DNA of 64,000 nucleotides from Gordonia humi (GCF_014197435.1 NZ_JACIFP010000001.1:4464001-4528000); one strand, 5' to 3'. Positions 16,622 through 25,902 are shown, counted from the stretch's first letter. Translations and numbers: made by a program. The notes: generated by a model not told the origin, from the sequence alone.

Positions 16622-17247
16622 CGGACGGCCTCCCCGGTGCGATCGAGGCCGATGCCTCGCTCGTGCGCGACGTCGGCCAGCAGGTCGCGCAGCTGGCGAC
16701 GACCGCGGTGCAGTCGGGACATCACCGTTCCGATGGGAGTGTCCATGATCTCGGCGATCTCCTTGTAGGGCAGGCCCTCCACGTCCGCGTAGTACACGGC
16801 CATCCGGAAGTCCTCGGGCAGTTGTGCCAGCGCGTCCTTGATCTCCTGGTCCGGGAGGGCGTCGAGCGCTTCGATCTCGGCCGACCGCAGACCCGTCGAC
16901 GTGTGCTCGGCGGTGGCGGCGAGCTGCCAGTCGGTGATCTCCTCGGTCGGATACTGCGCAGGCTGACGCTGCTTCTTCCGGTACGAGTTGATGTAGGTGT
17001 TCGTGAGGATGCGGTACATCCACGCCTTCAGGTTGGTGCCCTCTTTGAACGATTTGAACGCCGAGAACGCCTTGACATACGTCTCCTGGACGAGGTCTTC
17101 GGCGTCGGCCGGGTTGCGGGTCATGCGCAGGGCGCCGCCGTACAACTGGTCGAGCAGCGGCAGCGCGTCGCGCTCGAACCGCTCGCTGAGCTCGGCTTCC
17201 GTCTCCTCATGGCCGTCCGGCTCGGGCGGCACCTGGGTGTCCGACAC
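16618..17247 (-). CDS. sigH: RNA polymerase sigma factor SigH (SigR-like, ECF group)
   Basis: A 209-residue ECF sigma factor controlling the thiol-oxidative and heat stress response; counterpart of Rv3223c. Region 2 contains [20 protein letters not shown] and [19 protein letters not shown], and region 4 the helix-turn-helix [20 protein letters not shown]. The start is set at GTG 17247 because the family N-terminus begins there and GAAGGG lies 6 nt upstream; an ATG at 17331 would add 28 residues. A consensus SigH promoter at 17419-17444 precedes it. It overlaps rshA by 4 nt. Confidence 0.95.
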   Translation of the reverse strand: MSDTQVPPEPDGHEETEAELSERFERDALPLLDQLYGGALRMTRNPADAEDLVQETYVKAFSAFKSFKEGTNLKAWMYRILTNTYINSYRKKQRQPAQYPTEEITDWQLAATAEHTSTGLRSAEIEALDALPDQEIKDALAQLPEDFRMAVYYADVEGLPYKEIAEIMDTPIGTVMSRLHRGRRQLRDLLADVAHERGIGLDRTGEAVR

Positions 17248-17418
17248 AGAGTTCCCTTCGCTTGACGCTGGTTCCGTCGAGTCTAGCGATCGCTGGTCCG
17301 CGTCTGTGTCAGACGGCCAGGCGATCAGCATTCTCGGCTCGAGGACGGCTCCGGTCACGGTGCTCACGGCGTCATCCACCTCCCTGGGGTCTCGTGCTTC
17401 GCGATGGTCGGCTGGTCC

Positions 17419-17444
17419 AACACCGGCGGGGTCGATCTTGTTCC
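17419..17444 (-). promoter_or_regulatory. SigH-type autoregulatory promoter (GGAACA ... GTT)
   Basis: On the minus strand GGAACA (17439-17444) is followed by GTT (17419-17421), with 18 nt between GGAAC and GTT. This is the SigH/SigR consensus -35 GGAA(C/T) and -10 GTT. It lies about 170 bp before the sigH GTG, so sigH-rshA should be positively autoregulated after oxidation of RshA. Confidence 0.8.
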
Positions 17445-17448
17445 GTGC

Positions 17449-17454
17449 CACGAT
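17449..17454 (+). promoter_or_regulatory. -10-like element CACGAT before the SRAP gene
   Basis: CACGAT differs from TANNNT by one base and lies 7 nt before the ATG at 17462. It overlaps the SigH promoter region on the other strand. Confidence 0.35.
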
Positions 17455-17461
17455 GGAATGC

Positions 17462-18211
17462 ATGTGCGGACGCTATGCAGTGACCACCGATCCGGCCCGG
17501 CTGGCGGCGGAGATCGACGCCTGCGACGAGATCACCGACACCGACGCCGCGGAGGCATTCGTCGACGGGAACTACAACGTCGCACCGACGACGACGGTGA
17601 TGACCGTCGTCGATCGTCATGACCGCAACGACCCCGACGCCGACGTCGCGCGACGCGTCCGCGCGATGCGGTGGGGGCTCGTGCCGTCCTGGACGAAGGA
17701 ACTCGGCAAGGGACCGGTGCTCTTCAACGCTCGCGCGGAGTCGCTCGCCGAGAAGCCCGCGTTCCGGAACTCCCTCAAAGGAAAGCGCGCCCTGGTCCCG
17801 ATGGACGGCTGGTACGAGTGGAAGCCGGGGCCGACCGGTCCGAACGGGAAGCCGACGAAGGTCCCGTACTTCATGTCGCCGGACGACGGCACCCGCCTGT
17901 TCATGGGCGCGTTGTGGGCCGCCTGGCGGCCCGCCCCGGCACGGGCGACGGACGACCGCTCGGCGTGGGTCTCGTCGACGACGATCATCACCACCGCCGC
18001 GGTCGGCGACCTGACGCAGGTGCACCACCGGATGCCGCTGATCATGCCGTTCGAGTACTGGGACGCCTGGCTCGACCCCGACTCGGCCGTCGACACCGCG
18101 CTGCTCGCGCCGCCCGACACCGAACTCGTCGACCGCATCGAGATCCGCGAGGTGTCGCCGTTGGTGAATCGCGTCGCGAACAACGGACCGGAGCTGTTGG
18201 CTCCGGTGTGA
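17462..18211 (+). CDS. SOS response-associated peptidase (SRAP), HMCES/YedK-type abasic-site crosslinking protein
   Basis: A 249-residue SRAP-domain protein, counterpart of Rv3226c. The catalytic Cys must follow the initiator Met; MCGRYAV at 17462 satisfies this, so the in-frame ATG at 17453 (which would give MECMCGR) is rejected. Other conserved parts are [22 protein letters not shown] and VHHRMPLIM, which supply the active-site Asn, Glu and His. The protein forms a covalent thiazolidine link to abasic sites in single-stranded DNA and protects replication forks. It is divergent from sigH, sharing a 214-bp region. Confidence 0.93.
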   Translation: MCGRYAVTTDPARLAAEIDACDEITDTDAAEAFVDGNYNVAPTTTVMTVVDRHDRNDPDADVARRVRAMRWGLVPSWTKELGKGPVLFNARAESLAEKPAFRNSLKGKRALVPMDGWYEWKPGPTGPNGKPTKVPYFMSPDDGTRLFMGALWAAWRPAPARATDDRSAWVSSTTIITTAAVGDLTQVHHRMPLIMPFEYWDAWLDPDSAVDTALLAPPDTELVDRIEIREVSPLVNRVANNGPELLAPV

Positions 18212-18262
18212 GACCCGCGACCGGGCTCCGATCCCGGTGACACCCGTGGGATGATGTCCCGT

Positions 18263-18634
18263 ATGAGTGCTACCCGTCCTGGTCCCCTGCAGAAGGTGGG
18301 CTATCTGCTCGGCCGCAGGCTTCCCGACGAGATGCGGGACTGGGTGCTGGTCGATCTGACCGGGCCGGGCCACACCCGCCGATACATCGTCCGCGGACTG
18401 GTCCCGATCGTCCCGTTCCTCATCGCCTTCGCGTTCATCCCCGGACCGTGGTGGATCGTCGGCGGCATGATGCTGCTCATCCTGATCCCGTTCGTCTACT
18501 TCCAGATCGCCCTGATCCGCGTCTACCGCCGCCACCTGCTGGTCAACAACGGCCTGGACGGGTCCCTGGTCGATGCGGTGAAGATCGAGCGGGCGAACGC
18601 CGCCGCCGACGAGTACCGGAGCAAGTACCGGTAG
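18263..18634 (+). CDS. DUF5313 family membrane protein
   Basis: A 123-residue actinobacterial protein, MSATRPGPLQKVGYLLGRRL at the start. Two transmembrane helices lie at about residues 45-62 (VPIVPFLIAFAFIPGP) and 65-85 (WWIVGGMMLLILIPFVYF), and a soluble C-terminus ends ANAAADEYRSKYR. The family is of unknown function. The start at 18263 is preferred over ATGs at 18251 and 18254 because the family begins at this point; no good Shine-Dalgarno supports any of them. The stop is 10 bp from the convergent monooxygenase stop. Confidence 0.75.
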   Translation: MSATRPGPLQKVGYLLGRRLPDEMRDWVLVDLTGPGHTRRYIVRGLVPIVPFLIAFAFIPGPWWIVGGMMLLILIPFVYFQIALIRVYRRHLLVNNGLDGSLVDAVKIERANAAADEYRSKYR

Positions 18635-18643
18635 GCGCACCCG

Positions 18644-20134
18644 TCACGCGTACGTGTAGTCCTCCAGCGGGAACGAGTCCATCTCGCGCAGCGTGGACAG
18701 CGTCGACTGGGGACGCAGCAGCGTCGCCTCACCGTGCTGGTTGAAGTAGTAGCTCCGCGAGCCGCTGCAGTCGCCCGCATAGAACACGGAGTCGCCGAGC
18801 CTCTCGGTCGCACGGTCGAGGAAGCGCTCGTTGGCCTGTTCGGTCACCTCGAAGCGGTCGGATCCGCGGCGACGCATCTCACCGAAGAGCCTGGCCATGT
18901 GCCGCATCTGGCCTTCGATCGTGGTGAAGTACGAGAGGCCGCTGTAGGAGTACGGGCTGTTGAGCGTCAGGAAGTTCGGGAAATGCGGTACGGTGATGCC
19001 CTCGTAGGCCTGGAAGCGGCCTTCGCGCCACCATTTTCCGAGATCGCGGCCGTTGCGGCCGGTGATGGCGAACGCCGGGAAGTTCACGTCCCACAGGTTG
19101 AATCCGGTCGCCAGGACGAGAGTGTCGATCTCGACCTTCGTCCCGTCGTCGACGACGATCCCGTCGGGCTCCACCCGTACGATCGACGAGGTCTGCAGGT
19201 CGACGTCGGGCCGGTTGAACACCCGGAAGTAGTGGTTGCTGAAGGTCGGTCGCTTGCAGCCGAAGTCGTACGACGGCGTGAGTCGCCGACGCGTGCCCGC
19301 ATCCCGGACCTGGGTGCGCAGGTGTGCCTTCGACAGGAGCGCGGCGAGCTGATTGCCGGGCTTGGCCTGGCGGTAGTGCAGGACACCGAACACCATCAGC
19401 GCTTCGAGCAGGGACGTGTTGACCGCGCGCGCCGCCTTCTGCGTCAGCGGGACCGCGCCGAACAGTCTGCGGACGGGCGCCGGGATCGGGAAGTCGATCT
19501 TCGGCACCACCCAGATCGGGGTTCTCTGAAAGACGGTGAGATGCGTTGCGGTCCGGGCGATCTCCGGAATCAGCTGGACCGCGGTGGCTCCGGTGCCGAT
19601 GACCGCGGCCCTCTTGCCGTGGAAGTCGTAGCCGTCACGCCACGCGGTGGTGTGGATGATCTCGCCCTCGAACGAGTCGATGCCGGGGAAGTCGGGGGTG
19701 TACGGCTGCGACAGGAAGCCGGTGGCGGTGAGGAGGTAGCGCGCGGTGATCGCGCGGCCGTCCTCGGTGCGCACCGTCCACACGCCCGCGTCGTCGTCCC
19801 AGTCGGCGCCGGCGACGACGACGCCGAACTCCATGTGCCGTCGCAGGTCGTACTTGTCGGCGACGTGCTCGGCGTACGCCTTGAGCTCGGTGCCCGGCGC
19901 GAACAGTCGCGACCAGTCCGGGTTCGGTTCGAACGAGTACGAGTAGGTGACCGATGCGATGTCGACCGCGAGGCCCGGGTAGTGGTTGACGTGCCACGTG
20001 CCGCCGAGATCGTCCTCGCGTTCGAGGATCGCGATATCGGTGACGCCCTGCCGTTTCATCTCGATCGCCGCGCCCATCCCGCCGAATCCGGCGCCGACGA
20101 TGACTGCTTCGTGGTCGGGTCTCACGTCGGTCAT
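18644..20134 (-). CDS. Flavin-containing monooxygenase (Baeyer-Villiger type)
   Basis: A 496-residue class B flavoprotein monooxygenase that should insert oxygen into a ketone, or oxidise a soft heteroatom, using FAD and NADPH. The FAD-binding loop is VIVGAGFGGMGAAIEM (residue ~10), the BVMO fingerprint FxGxxxHxxxW reads FEGEIIHTTAWRD (~165), the NADPH loop is VIGTGATAVQ, and the late ATGFN motif is LATGFNLWD. Length is normal. A GGGGAG Shine-Dalgarno precedes the ATG. It is on the same strand as the downstream-oriented oxidoreductase but 75 bp apart. The substrate is unknown. Confidence 0.9.
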   Translation of the reverse strand: MTDVRPDHEAVIVGAGFGGMGAAIEMKRQGVTDIAILEREDDLGGTWHVNHYPGLAVDIASVTYSYSFEPNPDWSRLFAPGTELKAYAEHVADKYDLRRHMEFGVVVAGADWDDDAGVWTVRTEDGRAITARYLLTATGFLSQPYTPDFPGIDSFEGEIIHTTAWRDGYDFHGKRAAVIGTGATAVQLIPEIARTATHLTVFQRTPIWVVPKIDFPIPAPVRRLFGAVPLTQKAARAVNTSLLEALMVFGVLHYRQAKPGNQLAALLSKAHLRTQVRDAGTRRRLTPSYDFGCKRPTFSNHYFRVFNRPDVDLQTSSIVRVEPDGIVVDDGTKVEIDTLVLATGFNLWDVNFPAFAITGRNGRDLGKWWREGRFQAYEGITVPHFPNFLTLNSPYSYSGLSYFTTIEGQMRHMARLFGEMRRRGSDRFEVTEQANERFLDRATERLGDSVFYAGDCSGSRSYYFNQHGEATLLRPQSTLSTLREMDSFPLEDYTYA

Positions 20135-20209
20135 TCCTGCACTCCCCGTTCGGTGTTACGTGGAGTTACAGACTAGCGGCGAGGCGGTGCGGTGGCCAGG
20201 ACGTCGGGC

Positions 20210-21133
20210 TCAGGGCACGATCAGATACTTGCCGCGCGGGTGCGGCCCCGCGAGCGCGTCGAACGCCGCGGCCGCCTCGGTCAAGGGATACGTCGCGGCG
20301 ATGTCGACGGCGATGCGCCCGTCGGCGACCGCATCCAGGAGGGGTCGCACGGCGTCGCGACGATGTGCGCGGCTCGCCTCGCTCGATCCGTCCAGCAGTA
20401 CGATGCCGTCGTCGGCGCGGCCGAACGCCGCGATGCTGACGATCCGATCGGCGGGCACGAGCTGCAGGGACGCGTCGATCGCGGCGTCGTTCCCGACGGT
20501 GTCGATCACCGCGGAGACCGGTGCGTCGACGGCCGCCCGCACACTGGCCGCGATGTCGCCGTCGTGGCCGATCGGAGTCGCCCCCAGCCCGCGCAGATAC
20601 TCGTGGTTGGCGGGCGAGGCGGTGGCGATCACCGTCGCGCCGCGCGCCACGGCCAGGGATGTGGCGACAGATCCGACCGCGCCGGATCCGCCATGGATCA
20701 GGACGACGTCGTCGGCTCCGACGTCGACGGTGGCGATCGTGTCGTAGGCGGTCACACCGGCCAGGAGCAGTCCGGCGGCCGTCTCCGTCGTCACGGCGTC
20801 GGGCAGACGGTGGACGTTCGTCACGGGTGCGACGATCTCGTCGGCGAAGGCTCCGGTCGCGGGATAGACGACCACGCGGTCGCCGGGAGCGAACCCGGTG
20901 CCGTCGGCCGCGACGCGAACCGCTCCGGCGGCCTCTCCGCCGAGGACGAGCGGCAGTTTCGCCGGATCCGCGCCCATCGCGCCGTGAACGCGTTTGACGT
21001 CGAACGGGTTGAGCCCGGCGGCCTCGATCGATACGACCACCTCGCCGTCTCCGGGACTCGCGGCGTCGACGTCGACGAGGGACAGGACCGTGGCGGGCTC
21101 ACCGTAGCCGGTGGCGAGGAGTCTGCGTGTCAT
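20210..21133 (-). CDS. NADP-dependent oxidoreductase (quinone oxidoreductase-like MDR)
   Basis: A 307-residue zinc-free medium-chain reductase of the quinone oxidoreductase/QOR group. The N-terminal GroES-like part has GLNPFDVKRVHGAMG; no structural-zinc cysteines are present. The Rossmann loop is HGGSGAVGSVATSLA near residue 145. The reaction is NADPH-dependent reduction of a quinone or enone. The ATG at 21133 has a TACGAT box 6 nt upstream, so it is probably leaderless. A small membrane protein gene precedes it on the same strand by 22 bp. Confidence 0.87.
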   Translation of the reverse strand: MTRRLLATGYGEPATVLSLVDVDAASPGDGEVVVSIEAAGLNPFDVKRVHGAMGADPAKLPLVLGGEAAGAVRVAADGTGFAPGDRVVVYPATGAFADEIVAPVTNVHRLPDAVTTETAAGLLLAGVTAYDTIATVDVGADDVVLIHGGSGAVGSVATSLAVARGATVIATASPANHEYLRGLGATPIGHDGDIAASVRAAVDAPVSAVIDTVGNDAAIDASLQLVPADRIVSIAAFGRADDGIVLLDGSSEASRAHRRDAVRPLLDAVADGRIAVDIAATYPLTEAAAAFDALAGPHPRGKYLIVP

Positions 21134-21139
21134 GGCGCC

Positions 21140-21145
21140 ATCGTA
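21140..21145 (-). promoter_or_regulatory. -10 element TACGAT for leaderless oxidoreductase
   Basis: On the minus strand TACGAT is followed after 6 nt by the ATG at 21133. It falls between the small membrane protein stop and the oxidoreductase start. Confidence 0.5.
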
Positions 21146-21155
21146 AGTCCGCCCG

Positions 21156-21341
21156 TCAACTCTTCGCCTTGAACAGGGTGTAGACGCCCACTCCGGCGAG
21201 CGCGAGCAGGCCGAGCCAGAAGACGGCCTTGACGATCGGGCCGATGAGGGAGACGACCACGAGGATCGCGATGACGATGGCGACGATCTTCCAGATCGAG
21301 GTGCCGTTGGAGGTTCCGGTGTTGTCAGTGAAGGTGCTCAT
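21156..21341 (-). CDS. Small membrane protein, function unknown
   Basis: A 61-residue protein beginning MSTFTDNTGTSNGTSIWKIV. Residues ~16-34 (IWKIVAIVIAILVVVSLIG) and ~38-55 (AVFWLGLLALAGVGVYTL) are two strongly hydrophobic helices, with a short basic end FKAKS. It resembles small Actinobacteria-wide hypothetical membrane proteins; I do not recognise a named family. The ATG at 21341 has a GGTGGAG Shine-Dalgarno 3-4 nt upstream. It sits head-to-head with the aldo/keto reductase gene. Confidence 0.65.
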   Translation of the reverse strand: MSTFTDNTGTSNGTSIWKIVAIVIAILVVVSLIGPIVKAVFWLGLLALAGVGVYTLFKAKS

Positions 21342-21521
21342 GACTCCACCGTGCCACCGGCCGTCGCGAAAAGCACCAGCGCAGCGGCGATATCGGGGGA
21401 AGATCAGGGTGGTCCCCCACTGGTGCGGCGGCCCCGGCAGAACACCGCCGTGCGCGAGTGGAGCCGGTCACGGGGGCGAGACCGCGGAATACCCGCCCCG
21501 TTCCGCCGCATTGAACCGACC

Positions 21522-22364
21522 ATGGCACACAACACCGTTCCGTCCATCACCTTGAACAACGACGTGGCGATCCCCCAACTCGGCTTCGGCACCTTCCAGA
21601 TCCCGCCGGCCGACACCAAGGCCGCGGTCCTGACCGCGCTCGAAGCCGGCTACCGCCACATCGACACCGCGCAGATGTACGGCAACGAGCGCGAGGTCGG
21701 CGCGGCCGTCCGCGAATCGGGCATCCCCCGCGACGAGGTGTTCGTCACCAGTAAACTCAACAACGACAAGCACGATCCGGCCGCCGCCGTCGCGGGCGTC
21801 GCACAGTCGATCGAGGCCCTCGATCTCGGCCCGGTGGACCTGTACCTGATCCACTGGCCGATGCCCGAGGTCGGCGACTACGTCGAGACCTGGCGCGCAC
21901 TCGAGGGCGAGTACAAGGCGGGCCGGACCCGCTCGATCGGCGTCTCGAACTTCCAGGAGTCGCACCTGGAGCGGCTGCTCGCCGAGACCGAGATCGTCCC
22001 GGCGGTCAACCAGATCGAGGTGCACCCGTACTTTCCGCAGCCGTCGCTGCGCGCGTTCAACCGAAACCACGACATCGTCACCGAGGCCTGGGCCCCGATC
22101 GGCCAGGGCGCGGTGCTCGACGACGAGACGCTCGCCGCGATCGGTGCCGAGGTGGGTCGCAGCGTGGCCCAGGTCACCCTGCGTTGGCACGTTCAGCGCG
22201 GCGACATCGTCTTCCCGAAGAGTTCGACCGCCGCCCGCGCCGCGGAGAACATCGCACTGTTCGACTTCGCGCTGTCCGACGAGCAGATGTCGCGGATCGA
22301 CGCGCTCGACGCGGACCGCCGCCTCGGCCCGAACCCGGACGAGTTCAACTGGGTGCCCGAGTAG
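21522..22364 (+). CDS. Aldo/keto reductase
   Basis: A 280-residue AKR (AKR5-like, 2,5-diketogluconate reductase type). The catalytic tetrad is visible: Asp and Tyr in GYRHIDTAQMYGNE, Lys in VTSKLNN and His in LYLIHWP. The nucleotide-binding end reads VFPKSST with the later RAAENIALFDF. It reduces an aldehyde or ketone with NADPH in the cytoplasm. The frame is open for 57 codons further upstream, but the family N-terminus and normal length point to the ATG at 21522. An aminotransferase with its own promoter follows after 85 bp. Confidence 0.92.
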   Translation: MAHNTVPSITLNNDVAIPQLGFGTFQIPPADTKAAVLTALEAGYRHIDTAQMYGNEREVGAAVRESGIPRDEVFVTSKLNNDKHDPAAAVAGVAQSIEALDLGPVDLYLIHWPMPEVGDYVETWRALEGEYKAGRTRSIGVSNFQESHLERLLAETEIVPAVNQIEVHPYFPQPSLRAFNRNHDIVTEAWAPIGQGAVLDDETLAAIGAEVGRSVAQVTLRWHVQRGDIVFPKSSTAARAAENIALFDFALSDEQMSRIDALDADRRLGPNPDEFNWVPE

Positions 22365-22436
22365 GCACCGCCACCCGCAGGTCGAGCACCCGCCGACCGA
22401 ACAGAGCCGTCTCGGTCAGCGGCAGGAGCACGCACC

Positions 22437-22442
22437 TACGAT
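22437..22442 (+). promoter_or_regulatory. -10 element TACGAT for leaderless aminotransferase mRNA
   Basis: TACGAT overlaps the first of two candidate ATGs (22441) and lies 7 nt before the second (22450). This favours leaderless initiation at 22450. Confidence 0.55.
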
Positions 22443-22449
22443 GGTCTCC

Positions 22450-23607
22450 ATGCGTTTCTCCCAGCGTGCCGAGGCCGTGTCCCCGTTCTTCGCGATGGAG
22501 TTCGGCCGCCGCGCAGCCGAACTCGAAGCCGCCGGACACCGTGTGGTCAAGCTCAACATCGGCGAACCGGACTTCGGCGCACCGCCCGCGTTCCTGCGGG
22601 CGGTGCGCGAGGTCAGCGACGGCCGCGCCCTCGCCTATACGGGCGCACTCGGCCTCACCGAACTGCGTGAGGCGATCGCCCGATTCACCGATGAGCAGTT
22701 CGGCGCACCGGTCGACCCGCGCCGCGTGGTCGTCACCACCGGCGCCTCCGCCGCCCTGCTCCTGTCCTGCGCCGCGCTCATCGATCCCGGCGACGAAGTC
22801 CTGGTCGGCGACCCGTCCTACCCGTGCAATCGGCGCTTCGCCGAGAGCTTCGGCGCGCGGGTCCGGCTCCTGGAGACCGATCCGGCGTCGCACTTCCAAC
22901 TGGACGCGGCGACGGTCGCCGACGCCTGGGGCGAGTCGACCCGCGGGGTGATGGTCGCATCGCCGTCCAACCCGACGGGGACATCGCTCGCCTACGACGC
23001 TCTGCTCGACCTGTGCGAGGCGGCACGCGAGCGCGACGGCTGGCGGATCGTCGACGAGATCTACCTGGGTCTGGCCGACGGCGACCGGCACAGTGTGGCC
23101 GCCGACGATCCCGGCGCGATCGTGGTGAACAGCTTCTCCAAGTACTTCGGGATGACCGGATGGCGCCTGGGGTGGGCGATCGTCCCGGACGAGATGGTGC
23201 CCGTCGCCGAGCGCCTCGCCCAGAACTACTACATCTGTCCGCCGACCCCTGCGCAGCTGGCCGCGCTGACCTGCTTCGAACCGGAGACGATCGCCGTCGC
23301 CGAACAGCGGCGCGAGGTGCTGCGTGAACGGCGACGGCTCGTCCTCGACGGTCTGGCCCGCATCGGCCTGTCTGTTCCGACCGAGCCCGACGGCGCGTTC
23401 TACGTGTACGTCGACGTGTCCGGAACCGGCCTGACGGCGACCCGGTTCTGCGACCGAGCGCTCGCCGAGGCCCAGGTGGCCCTCACCCCGGGCAAAGACT
23501 TCGGCGACGCCGGAGCCGAGCGGTACGTACGCCTGTCGTACGCGACGTCGAGCGACGACCTGGCACTGGGCGTCGAACGGCTCGGAACGTTCGTGGCCGC
23601 GCTGTAG
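22450..23607 (+). CDS. Pyridoxal-phosphate-dependent aminotransferase, class I/II
   Basis: A 385-residue fold-type I aminotransferase. The PLP lysine is in NSFSKYFGMTGWRLGW (about residue 230); the conserved Asn region is SPSNPTGT and the Asp/Tyr region IVDEIYLGL. The C-terminal carboxylate-binding Arg is in ERYVRLSYA. It resembles aspartate/aromatic or putative MalY-like transaminases and probably works in amino-acid metabolism; the substrate pair is not resolved. The start at 22450 (MRFSQRAEAV) is chosen for the leaderless -10; an ATG at 22441 with a distant AGGAG is possible. The stop is 3 bp from the convergent Nudix stop. Confidence 0.9.
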   Translation: MRFSQRAEAVSPFFAMEFGRRAAELEAAGHRVVKLNIGEPDFGAPPAFLRAVREVSDGRALAYTGALGLTELREAIARFTDEQFGAPVDPRRVVVTTGASAALLLSCAALIDPGDEVLVGDPSYPCNRRFAESFGARVRLLETDPASHFQLDAATVADAWGESTRGVMVASPSNPTGTSLAYDALLDLCEAARERDGWRIVDEIYLGLADGDRHSVAADDPGAIVVNSFSKYFGMTGWRLGWAIVPDEMVPVAERLAQNYYICPPTPAQLAALTCFEPETIAVAEQRREVLRERRRLVLDGLARIGLSVPTEPDGAFYVYVDVSGTGLTATRFCDRALAEAQVALTPGKDFGDAGAERYVRLSYATSSDDLALGVERLGTFVAAL

Positions 23608-23610
23608 TCC

Positions 23611-24063
23611 CTACCATTCCACACGCATCACGATCTCGGCCTGTGCCGCGTTGAGCTTCGTCGCGGCTTCCGCCCTGGTGAACCACGCGGCGCGGTCGAC
23701 TTCGGGGAACGTCTGCGTCCGACCGGATCGCGGCGGCCACACCGTCTCGAACGTGTTGCTCACGACCGTCTCCGGGTCGAGGTCGCCCTCCAGCGCGAAC
23801 ACGTGCACCCGTTTGCCGGACTTGAGCCGCGCCTGGCCGAGATCGACGGCGTCGCCGTCGGGCGCCTGGTGGCCGGTCTCCTCGGCGAACTCACGGCGAG
23901 CGGCGACGAGCAGGTCCTCCCCCGGTTCGACCAGCCCTTTCGGGATCGACCAGAAACCATCGTCCTTCCGCGCGAAGAACGGCCCGCCCGGATGGACCAA
24001 GAGCACCTCGACGTCGTCGGACCGCCGCCGCCACAACAGGATTCCCGCACTGGTCTGAGGCAT
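23611..24063 (-). CDS. Nudix hydrolase
   Basis: A 150-residue Nudix protein. The Nudix box is G-x5-E-x7-REFAEETG in GLVEPGEDLLVAARREFAEE with TG, at about residues 43-65. Upstream PFFARKDDGFWSIPKG is typical of diadenosine polyphosphate/NTP-type members. It hydrolyses a nucleoside diphosphate linked to another group; the exact substrate is open. The ATG at 24063 has GGAG about 6 nt before. It is divergent from the VOC gene and almost overlaps the aminotransferase end. Confidence 0.9.
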   Translation of the reverse strand: MPQTSAGILLWRRRSDDVEVLLVHPGGPFFARKDDGFWSIPKGLVEPGEDLLVAARREFAEETGHQAPDGDAVDLGQARLKSGKRVHVFALEGDLDPETVVSNTFETVWPPRSGRTQTFPEVDRAAWFTRAEAATKLNAAQAEIVMRVEW

Positions 24064-24211
24064 GGCCGCTCCGCTCCACGATGTCGACGGCGGTGACGCA
24101 CTCGGTCGCGGCCACCACTGGAAACGTACCGGCAGCCGTCGGCCGTCGACGGGCTTTCGACCGGCCCGCGTCGCGGAGTCTCGTATGGGCGTCCCGCTCG
24201 GCGAACCTCGA

Positions 24212-24217
24212 TACGCT
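24212..24217 (+). promoter_or_regulatory. -10 element TACGCT for leaderless VOC gene
   Basis: TACGCT is followed after 7 nt by the ATG at 24225. Confidence 0.55.
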
Positions 24218-24224
24218 GGCTCCC

Positions 24225-24599
24225 ATGGAGATCCTGACCAGCCGCACCCTGCTGACCTCGGCCGACCCGCAGACCCTCACCGACTTCTACCGGGACGTCC
24301 TCGGGCTGGCCGTCGCGCGGGAGTATCCGGGCGGCACCGTCTTCCATGCCGGAGCCGGACTGATCGAGATCCCCGCGCACATGCCCGCCCGCGACGGCGT
24401 CGGCGATGTGCTGTGGCTGCAGGTGCGCGACGTCGCCGCCGCACGCGGCGAGCTGGCCACGGCCGGGGTTCCGATTGTCGCCGAACCGGAGACCAAGCCG
24501 TGGGGCCTGATCGAGATGACCGTGCACGATCCGGACGGTCGCGCGCTGATCCTGGTGCAGATCCCGGCGGACCATCCACTGCGCCGCGACCTGCGCTGA
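24225..24599 (+). CDS. VOC family protein (glyoxalase/bleomycin-resistance fold)
   Basis: A 124-residue vicinal-oxygen-chelate protein with two beta-alpha-beta-beta-beta halves: SADPQTLTDFYRDVLGLAVA in the first and VRDVAAARGELATAGV with KPWGLIEMTVHDPDGRALIL in the second. The late Glu/His positions of metal-binding members are only partly kept (the first-half metal ligand is not evident), so it may be an enzyme or a binding protein. The in-frame extension upstream to 24081 is ignored because the -10 box and the family start favour 24225. aroA follows 34 bp later. Confidence 0.83.
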   Translation: MEILTSRTLLTSADPQTLTDFYRDVLGLAVAREYPGGTVFHAGAGLIEIPAHMPARDGVGDVLWLQVRDVAAARGELATAGVPIVAEPETKPWGLIEMTVHDPDGRALILVQIPADHPLRRDLR

Positions 24600-24620
24600 C
24601 CGGTGACGCATGCACCATGA

Positions 24621-24626
24621 AACACT
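24621..24626 (+). promoter_or_regulatory. -10-like element AACACT before aroA
   Basis: AACACT is one base from TANNNT and lies 7 nt before the aroA ATG at 24634. Confidence 0.35.
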
Positions 24627-24633
24627 GGAGCGC

Positions 24634-25902
24634 ATGAGCACCTGGCCGTCTCCGTCTGTCAGCACGCCCGTCGACGCCGTCGTCGACCTGCCCGGATCCA
24701 AGTCGATCACCAACCGCGCACTGATCCTGGCGGCGCTCGCCGACGGACCGTCTCAGATCACCGGCACGCTGCGCAGCCGCGACACCGACCTCATGCTCGA
24801 CGCACTCGCCGCCATGGGCGTCGGGATCTCCCCCGCCCCTGACGACCCCACCACCGTCGATGTGACTCCCGCTCCCCTGCACGGCGGCCGCATCGACTGC
24901 GGCCTGGCCGGAACCGTGATGCGCTTCCTGCCCGCGGTCGGCGCGCTGGCCGCCGGCGACGTCGAATTCGACGGCGACGAGCAGGCCCGCAGCCGCCCGC
25001 TGCACACCGTGCTGGACGCCCTCCGCGATCTTGGGGCGTCCATCGACGGGTCGAGCCTGCCGTTTACCGTGCACGGCACGGGCGCGCTCGCCGGCGGTCC
25101 GGTGACCGTCGACGCGTCGGCGTCGTCGCAGTTCGTGTCGGGACTGCTGCTGTCGGCGGCACGATTCACCGACGGCGTGACGATCACTCACGACGGTCCG
25201 CCGGTCCCGTCCATGCCGCACATCGAGATGACCGTCGACATGTTGCGCGAGGCCGGCGCCGCCGTCTCCTTCGACGGAGCGTCCTGGACTGTGGCGCCCG
25301 GACCGATCCGCGCCGTCGACTGGGCGATCGAACCCGATCTGTCGAACGCCGCGGCGTTCCTGGCCGCCGCCGCCGCGACGGGCGGCCGCGTCAGCGTCCC
25401 CCGCTGGCCGACGGCCACCACCCAACCCGGCGCCGAGATCACCACGATTCTCGAGCTGATGGGCGCCACCGCCGCCCGCTCCGACGACGGTCTGCTCACC
25501 GTGACGGGCCCCGATCGACTCCGGGCGATCGACATCGATCTGCACGATGTCGGCGAACTCACGCCGACCGTCGCCGCGCTCGCCGCTCTGGCCGACGGCG
25601 CGTCGACGCTGCGCGGCATCGCCCATCTGCGCGGACACGAGACCGACCGCCTCGCCGCCCTGGCCACCGAGATCAACCGGCTCGGCGGCGATGTGACGGA
25701 GACCGACGACGGACTGAGGATCGTCGGCGTGCCACTGCGCGCGGGCGTCTGGCACACCTATGCCGACCACCGGATGGCGACGGCGGGTTCGCTTCTGGGC
25801 CTTGTGGTTCCGGGCGTCGAGATCGAGAACGTGGCGACCACGTCGAAGACTCTGCCCGACTTCGTGTCGATGTGGGAGACGATGGCCGGGTCTGCGTCGT
25901 GA
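24634..25902 (+). CDS. aroA: 3-phosphoshikimate 1-carboxyvinyltransferase (EPSP synthase)
   Basis: A 422-residue enzyme of the shikimate pathway that joins phosphoenolpyruvate to shikimate 3-phosphate; counterpart of Rv3227. The start segment [20 protein letters not shown] (about residues 14-33) binds the substrates, [20 protein letters not shown] is the GTAMR-type region, and [19 protein letters not shown] carries the catalytic Asp/Glu area. The stop overlaps the rsgA start (GTGA), an arrangement kept from M. tuberculosis. It probably has a leaderless transcript. Confidence 0.96.
   Translation: MSTWPSPSVSTPVDAVVDLPGSKSITNRALILAALADGPSQITGTLRSRDTDLMLDALAAMGVGISPAPDDPTTVDVTPAPLHGGRIDCGLAGTVMRFLPAVGALAAGDVEFDGDEQARSRPLHTVLDALRDLGASIDGSSLPFTVHGTGALAGGPVTVDASASSQFVSGLLLSAARFTDGVTITHDGPPVPSMPHIEMTVDMLREAGAAVSFDGASWTVAPGPIRAVDWAIEPDLSNAAAFLAAAAATGGRVSVPRWPTATTQPGAEITTILELMGATAARSDDGLLTVTGPDRLRAIDIDLHDVGELTPTVAALAALADGASTLRGIAHLRGHETDRLAALATEINRLGGDVTETDDGLRIVGVPLRAGVWHTYADHRMATAGSLLGLVVPGVEIENVATTSKTLPDFVSMWETMAGSAS

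Noticed and set aside
20155-20169. Direct repeat GTTAC-N5-GTTAC before the monooxygenase gene
   Set aside because: Too short to separate from chance; no regulator gene adjoins it.
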